This document shows, piece after piece, positions 16,348 to 23,573 of a stretch of 50,798 bases of DNA (position 1 is the first letter of the stretch; every line of letters starts with the position of its first letter). Made by a program: the position numbers and the translations under genes. The notes beneath the pieces were generated by a model that saw only the letters and a list, made by a program, of their open reading frames with translations, did no database searches and was not told where the DNA came from. Source of the stretch: Acidobacteriota bacterium (GTDB taxonomy: Bacteria > Acidobacteriota > Terriglobia > Acidiferrales > UBA7541); assembly GCA_013287135.1 (NCBI GenBank), contig JABDEK010000023.1, forward strand, positions 1-50,798, in the 5' to 3' direction.

Positions 16348-16630
16348 CCATGTATTCCTTGTCAAAAAGAATTTCGGCCGGTCTCGGTTCAGCGACTTCA
16401 GTCCGTTCTTAATACCAACACACTGTCTGACATCTTTCAGCTTCCGCATGGCCTTGCGCCCCGCGACCAGTACTCTTAAGTGCGGTGGGCGCACTTAATC
16501 GTCCAAATAGCTGTTATTTACGGCCAGCTGGGAGCAGACTTGCGGAGGCATGGCATAACGCGGCGAAGTAAAACTGCACGACCGCCAAAGTTTTTCGACT
16601 TTTGCTCAAGCGGACACGGAGCTCAAAGCA
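16348..16630. other. Gap without recognisable gene
   Basis: Nothing convincing is encoded here. A basic minus-strand frame (16255-16494) exists but has no family features and no ribosome site; it overlaps the antitoxin remnant in another frame. Promoter elements for the lipoprotein gene at 16631 probably lie here, but none can be pinned down. Confidence 0.4.
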
Positions 16631-17419
16631 TTGCTCAAACTCAAACCAGTTCTTCAAGTTCTACCATTGCTGTCGATTCTCGGACTGTGCAGCTGCTTAG
16701 GATCCACACTGGCCAATTTGCTGGTCACCTCGGTGAAGCTAACTCCGGCAAATCCCACGATAGCGGTCAGTGCCACGCAATCAATGATCCTGGTGGAAAC
16801 TTTTGTGGACGGCAGCACCAATCACGAATCGCCTACCAACACCACGTGGACCTCGAAAGACACTTCGGTGGTGACAATCAGCAAAGCGGGCATTGCCACA
16901 GGCGTAACGGTCGGGACTGCCACGATCCAAGGCAGCCATAAGGGCAACAATGCGAGTACTGTCGTCACCGTCACGGCCGCCGCGGATGTTTCCATCACCG
17001 TGCGGGGCGATTCGCAGACTCTGCAAGTCAAAAATCTCCATACCGGTCAGGAAATAACTTTCGCGGCGAATCGGTTGCGCGATTCGATAAGCGTCGCGCC
17101 CAGCGGCGAAGGAATGGCCGGGAGCGAAACTTCCGTTCTTCCGGGACACGGTCCCGCTTGGCTCGCCATCGACCCTTCCGGAAAATATCTTTATGTGGTG
17201 AACCAAACTTCCGAAAATGTTTCCGCATTTACCATCGACTGGAAAACGGCATCGTTGTACGAAGTTGCAGATTCGCCATTTTCGGCTGGCGCGAAACCGT
17301 GGAGCGTCGAAGTAGATCCCGGTGGCGCCGCCGTATCCGTCGGACATTTTCGCAGCGGCCAGGTTTCACATTTCCGCATCGATCCAGCCACGGGAGCCCT
17401 TTCATCCAACTGGCAATAA
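16631..17419 (+). CDS. Lipoprotein with Ig-like domain and truncated beta-propeller
   Basis: 262 residues from a TTG with GGAG upstream. The N-terminus ends in a lipobox (SILGLC, cysteine at about 21). An Ig-like Big_2 domain follows (LTPANPTIAVSATQSM to ATIQGSHKGNNASTVVTVT, about 35-120). Propeller blades begin after residue 160 (WLAIDPSGKYLYVVNQTSEN and SVEVDPGGAAVSVGHF), but only about two complete blades precede the stop, where six or seven are usual. The protein is thus probably truncated. The usual role in this phylum is an outer-surface protein of unknown function. It may still be a stable lipoprotein. Read as a gene with a shortened end rather than a dead one. Confidence 0.6.
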   Translation: MLKLKPVLQVLPLLSILGLCSCLGSTLANLLVTSVKLTPANPTIAVSATQSMILVETFVDGSTNHESPTNTTWTSKDTSVVTISKAGIATGVTVGTATIQGSHKGNNASTVVTVTAAADVSITVRGDSQTLQVKNLHTGQEITFAANRLRDSISVAPSGEGMAGSETSVLPGHGPAWLAIDPSGKYLYVVNQTSENVSAFTIDWKTASLYEVADSPFSAGAKPWSVEVDPGGAAVSVGHFRSGQVSHFRIDPATGALSSNWQ

Positions 17420-17490
17420 CGCGCAACGGAAATTCTCGCGATATTCGTCCGGATTGACGATGTTGTGTTTCTCCCGTTAGACTTTGCGCC

Positions 17491-18222
17491 ATGTTCACCG
17501 TAGGCCAGCCGGAAATTTGGCAGAACGCGGTACACAGCGGAAGCGCCTGGGTCTTTACCTTCGTGCTCGCCGTGCTGTTTCCCATCCTCGATTACGTTCT
17601 CTACCAGCGCCTGAAATCCACGCTGCAAATTTATGCCTGGAACATTTTGTCGATATGGACTCTCACCGCGGGCTGCCTGTGGACGAGCCATTTGAATTAC
17701 CTGACCTTCAGCGATCTTGGCGAGCAAGCCGGCAACGCTTTCCGCACGCTTGTGGTTTGCGGAATCATGGCGGCAATTATTTTTCTGCTGATGGGCGCGC
17801 AGAAAGTACAAAACAAAAAAACAACTCCCGAGCAAGTAGGGAAGGCGTTGGACAGCGTCCGGCGATTGCTGCCCAAGACTCCGACAGAACGAAAGGTGTG
17901 GGTGCTTGTCGCAATCAGCGCAGGCGTTTGCGAGGAGTTTCTCTATCGCGGATGGCTGCTCACCCTGTTCAGCGCTGCTTTGGGTTCAGTTTGGCTCGGC
18001 CTGCTGATTTCGTCGGTAATCTTCGGCCTCGCTCACGCTTATCAAGGACGCAGCGGAATACTCGGCACCGGCATACTCGGCGCAATATTTGGAATCGTGT
18101 TCATTGTAAGCGGCAGTTTGATCCCCGGGCAGCTGCTGCACACCGCGATGGACCTGAACAACGGCCTAGCTTTGGGAAAAGTGGCCAAGCGTACAGAAGC
18201 TTCACGTTCCTCCGGCGCATAA
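17491..18222 (+). CDS. CPBP-family intramembrane metalloprotease (CAAX protease-like)
   Basis: 243 residues with about six to seven membrane helices. The active-site motifs are intact: EEFLYRG (Glu148, Glu149, Arg153), FGLAHAY (His182) and LLHTAMDL (His217). These residues coordinate the metal and water used to cleave peptide bonds inside the membrane. In bacteria CPBP proteins serve in bacteriocin maturation or immunity, or in protein regulation, and no specific substrate is visible here. Length and motif spacing are normal. It stands 72 bp after the lipoprotein gene and is followed by an unrelated gene 200 bp later. Confidence 0.87.
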   Translation: MFTVGQPEIWQNAVHSGSAWVFTFVLAVLFPILDYVLYQRLKSTLQIYAWNILSIWTLTAGCLWTSHLNYLTFSDLGEQAGNAFRTLVVCGIMAAIIFLLMGAQKVQNKKTTPEQVGKALDSVRRLLPKTPTERKVWVLVAISAGVCEEFLYRGWLLTLFSAALGSVWLGLLISSVIFGLAHAYQGRSGILGTGILGAIFGIVFIVSGSLIPGQLLHTAMDLNNGLALGKVAKRTEASRSSGA

Positions 18223-18421
18223 CCGGCAAGTTCGGAACAGGCTATTCTCGGATTCGACGCTTACCCGATCGATTCGTTTGTTACGACGTGGTTTGTTACA
18301 CCCAAGCGCGGAAAGCGCGTACACTGGAGTAGTCACACTAGCATCCTTCCTCCCAGGCTTTGGCTTCGGTGGTCCTTTGCGAAATTTGACTGTCCTTCGC
18401 GAGGTTTCCCTATGATGAACT

Positions 18422-18862
18422 ATGACCGATAAAGCGCCTCTCATCAGGCATCCTTCCGTTAACTCAGAATTCGCGAGTGACGGGCAGGTGGTGCAGCATA
18501 AGAATCCGTCTGAGTTTACAGACAGAGAAATCTCTGCAAATCTGTCCGAGTCGCAGAATGTTCATCGCCGACCTGAGCCTCCCGAGCAAGACCCCGGCCT
18601 CGAGATATTACTCACCAGAATGGATACGGCTTTCAGCGAATATGCGCGCGAATCTGAACAATTGAGCGTGCTTCTATCCAAAAGCAAAAGCCGGCCGGGC
18701 TGGACTTCTTATAATGAACTCCTGAGGCAGCGCACCGTAGAAGTAGTCGCTCATGAACAATATCGCAGAATTCAGGACGAACTCTTCAAGCGAATCGTTC
18801 CGCCAAGCGTGGACGAGAAGCCTGACACCAAATTTAACTGGATGATCTCCAAAGCACGTTAA
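18422..18862 (+). CDS. Hypothetical cytoplasmic protein
   Basis: 146 residues, charged and apparently soluble. The first 55 residues are low-complexity (polar, with PSVNSEF and PEPPEQDP). The rest is helical: LEILLTRMDTAFSEYARESE, LSVLLSKSKSRPGW and VVAHEQYRRIQDELFKRIVP. No signal peptide, membrane helix or known motif. A small protein gene follows 27 bp downstream, so the two may be co-transcribed. I do not recognise the family. Coding-like composition is the main evidence. Confidence 0.55.
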   Translation: MTDKAPLIRHPSVNSEFASDGQVVQHKNPSEFTDREISANLSESQNVHRRPEPPEQDPGLEILLTRMDTAFSEYARESEQLSVLLSKSKSRPGWTSYNELLRQRTVEVVAHEQYRRIQDELFKRIVPPSVDEKPDTKFNWMISKAR

Positions 18863-18889
18863 CCGCTGCAATCGAAGAGAGGAAAGTTA

Positions 18890-19093
18890 ATGAAAAATGT
18901 CGTGTACTACTACAATTCCGTAATTGGAGAGCACAACAGCGATCGCGGCAACGCTGTTGGTACGCTGAGAATCGGCGACGTGATCGAACGTCGCGCCAAG
19001 CGATGGAGCGTTCTCGACATCCGCACAACCTTGAAGCACAGTGTTTCGCGCGAACCCTACACAGTTTCGGTATACCTGAAAGGCCCGTTCTAG
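18890..19093 (+). CDS. Small conserved-looking protein of unknown function
   Basis: 67 residues, starting at an ATG with GAGAGGAAAG just upstream, a good ribosome site. The sequence has strand-rich and helix-rich segments (VVYYYNSVIGEHNSD, VGTLRIGDVIERRAKRWSVL and YTVSVYLKGPF) and no signal peptide or membrane helix. The aromatic N-terminus and basic middle suggest a small nucleic-acid- or protein-binding fold, but this is a guess. It follows 18422-18862 by 27 bp in the same orientation. Confidence 0.55.
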   Translation: MKNVVYYYNSVIGEHNSDRGNAVGTLRIGDVIERRAKRWSVLDIRTTLKHSVSREPYTVSVYLKGPF

Positions 19094-19253
19094 AACGCGG
19101 GACGGAAGTGCGCCTGGTCTATGCGCGCGATTATTGCGAGCGCTAGAGGTATACCCACCGTAGATACATTCAAAGACACAACCTTGCATTCGTCTCGATT
19201 TGAAGCGTCGCTGCCCCATATACTTGCCGATAGGCTGGCTTGAGGGCATCGCG

Positions 19254-19994
19254 GTGACACAGAAAGAGCTGAGATGCGCGGGACGAATCTCGGGGCCACG
19301 GCGCGGATTGTTTTCCGCCCGTGCGCTATTTCTTGCGACGTTGGCGGCCCTTGTAGCCGGCTGCGGGCATGGGAACGATGGCCGCACGGCTTTCCTGAAA
19401 TCGGAAGTTGCCGTGGATAAGGTGCAGTCCTTCCGCGCCAAAATCGATATTTATGGACCTTTCGCCGTGCACACCGACGCCGAATACGATTGCAGCCGTT
19501 CGGTCGCGCACTATATCGAGAACAATGCAAAGCTACTTCGCACGATTGAATACATTCAGACGCCCGCCATTACTTTCAGCCGGGCCGCGGGAACCGAGCG
19601 TTGGAATGCCGTGCGCCAGCCCGCAGGCCTCAGTGTCTGCGAGCGTCTTCGAAACGGCGCGTCGATTCCGCACGGCAGTCCGCGCCTCTTTACCGGCGAT
19701 CAAGGCCGCATCGTGCCGCCTTTCTTCTATTACGCGAATGAGCCCCCCGGATCATCGGGTGCCACCATCACGTCTTTGGGTAATGAGGTAGTCGATGGTG
19801 ACTACTGCGATGTTTGGAAGATTCATGACCGGGACGGCGCTTTCCCCTTGCACACAATTTGGATCGCTGTGGAAGACGGTCTGGCACGGAAGTACCTTGA
19901 GGGCGAAGTGGATAATCCGCAAGGAGTGGTGACGTATTCGGATTACAACACGAACATTCCTATCGAGGTGCCGCCGGATCCCTTTGTCCGTTAA
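19254..19994 (+). CDS. Secreted lipoprotein of LolA/DUF2092-like type
   Basis: 246 residues from a GTG with GAGGG upstream; a TTG at 19200 is the alternative. A basic N-terminus and signal helix LFLATLAALVAGC end in a lipobox cysteine. The mature part begins DKVQSFRAKIDIYG and shows paired beta-strands (TDAEYDCSRSVAHYIENN, TIEYIQTPAITFSR, WNAVRQP) and the ending DGDYCDVWKIHDRDG, PLHTIWIAVEDGL. This pattern is that of LolA/LppX-like curved sheets that bind lipid-like ligands. The residue-level match is weak, so the fold assignment is tentative. Outer-membrane or periplasm-facing lipoprotein. Confidence 0.6.
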   Translation: MTQKELRCAGRISGPRRGLFSARALFLATLAALVAGCGHGNDGRTAFLKSEVAVDKVQSFRAKIDIYGPFAVHTDAEYDCSRSVAHYIENNAKLLRTIEYIQTPAITFSRAAGTERWNAVRQPAGLSVCERLRNGASIPHGSPRLFTGDQGRIVPPFFYYANEPPGSSGATITSLGNEVVDGDYCDVWKIHDRDGAFPLHTIWIAVEDGLARKYLEGEVDNPQGVVTYSDYNTNIPIEVPPDPFVR

Positions 19995-20107
19995 GCCATT
20001 GGACATGAAAACGCACGTCGGCATGCTGCGGTCAAGGGAATGTGACGCTGGCTCTCTAGACGGCGCTGCATGACGCCGTCTTCCACTGATGAAACTTCGA
20101 GCGCCAA

Positions 20108-20641
20108 ATGACACTGATCGCCAGTCCGACGAAAACTCGTTCGCTGAAAATTGCCGTGTTCCTTGAAGTAGCGATTGTCATCATCGCGGGCGCTGCGGTC
20201 TTTTATTTCACGGGTCAGACCTGCACGGTGGAAACGATCATGTCTCCGGTGATTAGCCCGAACAAGAAAATTGCCATCGATTTGTTTTCAAAGAAATGCC
20301 ATCCGCGATGGTCCAGAGATCCAAAAAGGGAGAAGGAATATCAGGTGGTGGTGTTGCGTCCGATCAGCGAGCCTCCGCCGGAAGGGAATCGTTACGAGGA
20401 AGCCGACGTAGTCTTCCAGGTGGAAAAGGGACCTGAGCGGACGCAGCTTTCATTTGGCAGTGTTGACAATTTTGCCTTCATGAACAAAGTTCCGGAGACG
20501 GAGCGAAAAGACTCGCTTCTGATCGGTTGCTATCTCGCGTGCCCCGCCGGGCTGATACGAAAGCAGGTTTCGAGTTGGCGCGGCCAGCCCATTCATTACT
20601 TCAGAACTGACACCCCAACCAGCCCCGTAATCACGCAGTAG
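20108..20641 (+). CDS. Hypothetical membrane-anchored protein
   Basis: 177 residues with one N-terminal membrane anchor (FLEVAIVIIAGAAVFYFTG, about residues 18-36). The rest is predicted to be extracytoplasmic, with four cysteines in two clusters and the segments SPVISPNKKIAIDLFSKKC and FQVEKGPERTQLSFG. No recognised motif. Start taken at ATG 20108; the gene lies 113 bp after the lipoprotein. Function unknown. Confidence 0.5.
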   Translation: MTLIASPTKTRSLKIAVFLEVAIVIIAGAAVFYFTGQTCTVETIMSPVISPNKKIAIDLFSKKCHPRWSRDPKREKEYQVVVLRPISEPPPEGNRYEEADVVFQVEKGPERTQLSFGSVDNFAFMNKVPETERKDSLLIGCYLACPAGLIRKQVSSWRGQPIHYFRTDTPTSPVITQ

Positions 20642-20680
20642 CAAGAAGATCACGCAGACATTTTTGATTTTGCTTTCCTA

Positions 20681-20702
20681 GCGCCGGGCTTTTTAGCCCG
20701 GC
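20681..20702. repeat. Short GC-rich inverted repeat (REP-like), copy 2
   Basis: Near-perfect hairpin: GCCGGGCT, loop TTTT, AGCCCGGC. It follows the gene at 20108 by 39 bp and is partly followed by a T-rich stretch (CCTCCTCTTTTG), so it could also act as a terminator for that gene. It matches copies at 13961-13982 and 26084-26101. Confidence 0.6.
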
Positions 20703-20755
20703 CTCCTCTTTTGTCTTTCGCTTTTAAGTCGTCATTACGAGGAGATTGGAGCGTG

Positions 20756-20866
20756 TCAGTCAGACCCGGTAACGCTGCGTGGTTCTCCGGCGCGCATGAT
20801 CAAGCGGTGCACGAAACGCATAGCCAGAATAGCGATTAACAGTGAAAGTGCGAAAAGTCCCCACAT
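20756..20866 (-). CDS. Possible 36-residue single-helix membrane peptide
   Basis: An ATG ending at 20866 with GGGGG eight bases upstream opens MWGLFALSLLIAILAM, then FVHRLIMRAG and a stop at 20756. The frame stays open for about 33 more codons upstream (to near 20960), still weakly hydrophobic, and uses no known family pattern. The hydrophobic helix followed by basic residues is typical of small membrane proteins, but may be chance. Not recognised. Confidence 0.3.
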   Translation of the reverse strand: MWGLFALSLLIAILAMRFVHRLIMRAGEPRSVTGSD

Positions 20867-21139
20867 TGCCCAGACCCCCGCGTAAGGTGGGTTGGGAACT
20901 CGGTCAAAGCAATGCAAGCGACTAAGTCCGGAAAGAAGAGCAATAGTTAAACGCAGTTGTGAAGCTTAACTAAAACGACGCACTCCGCAGGGTAGACTTA
21001 GAAGTAGGGTTACACCAAGAACCGCATCCTCTCTTTGCGACGCACGCGACGGGTACTTCCTAAGAATTATTTCCGTAGCGGAGTTGCCCATCCCCGCAAG
21101 GAACGCAGGGATGGGCTCCCGAATCACCTACTACCTTTT

Positions 21140-22783
21140 TTAATAAATCAACACCGTCACCGGCGCCGACGGAATCCCGTTAGCCACGACGACCAGCGTG
21201 TTGTACCCGGGTTCGGCGCCCAACGGCACATCAAAGTTGGTCGATACGACGTCGGGCGACGCGACGGCCATGCTGCTGTGATCGTGCGTGCGCGCGTAGA
21301 TTACGTCGTGACTGTTCACGTTAGTTATGCGCACCAGCGGATAGTTCGTGGCCGCTTGTATGTCGTCACCGTATGCGGCGCCCTGCGACAGTCCGTTGAG
21401 CAGAGTGCCGGATAGCTGATACGTGTGGCCGCGTCCGATGAACGTTGGCGCGCTTGTGATCTTCGGCGCCCATGCTTTTTCGTAAGTTCCCGCCGGCGTG
21501 TAGATTTCCACGTCGTTGGAAAAGTCCGTTTGCAGTATCTGGCCGGTCGGAAGCACGAGCATGTTGAGAGGGTAGGAAGGTTCAAATGGCGCGTTCGGAG
21601 TTCCAGGGACTTCCGTCAAGTTAGTCCCATCCCATTCGAAGAATTTCACTCCGGGAGGCCCAAAAAATGGGCTGGCCGCCATGAGAACTTTTCCGCTGGG
21701 TTCCAGCGCCGCTGGACCATCGGCGATGTCCAAGTCGTCAGGGAAAACAGGGCCGACAGTCCAAGTGCCGGTTAGGTAGTTGTAGATCGCAGTGTTGCCC
21801 GGACCGCAGGAATTTGCCCCGGTGTAAAACACGGTGCCATCAGGACGCAACACTGCAGGCCCTACTTCGGAAGTAGAGAACTTGAACCCTCCGCAATCGC
21901 GTGCAGAATCCCAGAGTTGAACGATGGTGCTGCCGGCACTTTTCCACGAGCCTTTCGCCGGGTTGTAAATCTCCGAGTGGGTGCCATTTTTTTCGTACAT
22001 GAACACATACGCATCCACGGTGAGAACTTCTCCGTTCGGAAGCAGGTTCCAACCCTCTTCGTCGTTGATGTCGAATTTGTTCTTTCCGGTCGGAGTCCAT
22101 GTGAGCGTCGTGGCGTCGAGCAAAGCTTCATCCTTCGTGCAACAGTCGGCCTGCATGTACGTGCCGTTGGGAAGCACCACGCTTTGCGCGTCGCCAATCG
22201 TCTGCGGGAACGGTCCGTAGCCACCGAAAAATGTGGGAGTCGGAACAGGGGTCCACACGTCCGCGAGCGGATCGTATATTGAACCCTGAGCTGACCACGT
22301 GGGTACCAGTTGTGTTTGATCGGCGTTCAGCAAATATTCGCCGCCTTCGATGATCAGCCGGCCGTCGGGCAAGACCGCCGAAGAATGGTAGAGCGGGCTG
22401 TAGGTATTCGGCAGCGAAGCGACCTGCGTCCAAGTGCCATTCACGTAGCTGCCGGTGGAATCGGGCGTCAACCTCCACCAATCCGGAAAGCCCGTATCTT
22501 GAATCAGGACGCTTCCGTCCGTGAGCAGAATCGGATTGGACGCGCCATCAACCAGAAAAAACGGCTGGTTGTTCAGCGGAGTCCATCGCGACGGCCCAAG
22601 AGAGGCGTTGGAGGTCACATTTTGCGTTGGCGCGATATCTTTGATTGGCGCGACCGGCTGTTGTGAACGCATCGGAGGTGGTACTTTTACAGCGCGTTGC
22701 GCGTTGGCCAGATTCGGCCACGCCAGCATTGCGATCGCGGCAATTACAACTATCCCGAGAATGTAAGATTTGCTTTGACGCAT
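21140..22783 (-). CDS. Secreted galactose-oxidase-like kelch protein
   Basis: About 547 residues. The start is the ATG ending at 22783, preceded by GGAGG; an upstream TTG frame is not needed. A signal peptide (ILGIVVIAAIAMLAWPNLANA) is followed by kelch-like blades (NPILLTDGSVLIQDTGFPDW, YHSSAVLPDGRLIIEGGEY, GPAVLRPDGTVFYTGANS) and a C-terminal E-set domain like that of galactose oxidases (RGHTYQLSGTLLNGLSQGAA, ATNYPLVRITN). I cannot place the copper ligands and Cys-Tyr crosslink, so oxidase activity is unproved; non-catalytic relatives are common. Exported, single gene. Confidence 0.72.
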   Translation of the reverse strand: MRQSKSYILGIVVIAAIAMLAWPNLANAQRAVKVPPPMRSQQPVAPIKDIAPTQNVTSNASLGPSRWTPLNNQPFFLVDGASNPILLTDGSVLIQDTGFPDWWRLTPDSTGSYVNGTWTQVASLPNTYSPLYHSSAVLPDGRLIIEGGEYLLNADQTQLVPTWSAQGSIYDPLADVWTPVPTPTFFGGYGPFPQTIGDAQSVVLPNGTYMQADCCTKDEALLDATTLTWTPTGKNKFDINDEEGWNLLPNGEVLTVDAYVFMYEKNGTHSEIYNPAKGSWKSAGSTIVQLWDSARDCGGFKFSTSEVGPAVLRPDGTVFYTGANSCGPGNTAIYNYLTGTWTVGPVFPDDLDIADGPAALEPSGKVLMAASPFFGPPGVKFFEWDGTNLTEVPGTPNAPFEPSYPLNMLVLPTGQILQTDFSNDVEIYTPAGTYEKAWAPKITSAPTFIGRGHTYQLSGTLLNGLSQGAAYGDDIQAATNYPLVRITNVNSHDVIYARTHDHSSMAVASPDVVSTNFDVPLGAEPGYNTLVVVANGIPSAPVTVLIY

Positions 22784-22982
22784 AGTGCCTCCATGGCGGA
22801 AGAAAGGATTGAGGTCGCCCCAAGATCTCAACCGGGAAATCGTGGCGGAGAAAAGTAGGTTCCGAGGTACTACCGGTTGTGCAACCAGGCGTCAGGATAT
22901 ATCACGGACAGCTTGCGCGCCGCAATTGGAAAACGCTTCGAGGGAAATCTTTTATAGATATTTCTTGTGGGAAACTCCGGTG

Positions 22983-23287
22983 TTAGGGCTGTACGTACTG
23001 GGCGATGCCATTTCCGAACGACCAGGTTTCCTTCTTCACTTCGACCAGATTGATGAATACGTCTTCGCGCCGAAGTTTCAGGCGCTCGTGGAGCCCGTCC
23101 GCGACCGCTTTATAAGACGCTTGCTTTATCTCCACCGTGCGCCCTTCACTCAGCGTTATCTGAATCAACACGCAGTCTGCCGTACTTGGATACCGAAATA
23201 AGTAGGATCGTATATGACTTCGTCGGCAGGGTGCACCATGATCACTTGAAATCGATCGTTCTTCGGAACATTGAAATGCTTCACCAG
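22983..23287 (-). pseudogene. Tautomerase-family gene with a frameshift
   Basis: The part in the stop-terminated frame reads VLIQITLSEGRTVEIKQASY, KLRREDVFINLVEVKKETW and SFGNGIAQY, the full second half of a 4-oxalocrotonate-tautomerase-like protein. Just upstream, in a different frame, comes LVKHFNVPKNDRFQVIMVHP and EVIYDPTYFGIQ, the matching first half. The frames change near 23175. The normal start, MP-(catalytic proline), is not found, so the 5' end is also lost or degenerate. The gene is inactive unless the frameshift is an error. Confidence 0.7.
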
Positions 23288-23573
23288 CTACCTTTGGGAA
23301 GCTGTCGCGTTTGAAGATAGTTTGCGTGCTTGAGTCCTGGACTACGTAGACGTTAGCTGGCATGAAGTGACCGTAAGCGAAAAGCAAATCCCAAAATCGA
23401 GCACGCTATCTTAGCAGCGATGCTGCACCAACAACTAAGTTGCGCTTTTCGTGCAGTTTATCTCCCCGTCACGCGCGCGAAGTCCGGCAGCAAAAATGCC
23501 CTAAGACACGCGGTGGCGTCTTCATTGCGGCAATACGTCTCTATACAAGATACGGCTGAGTGGCGGAGGCCTA

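Noticed and set aside
16255..16494. 79-codon basic frame on the minus strand
   Set aside because: No start signal; overlaps the antitoxin remnant in another frame and has random-looking sequence.
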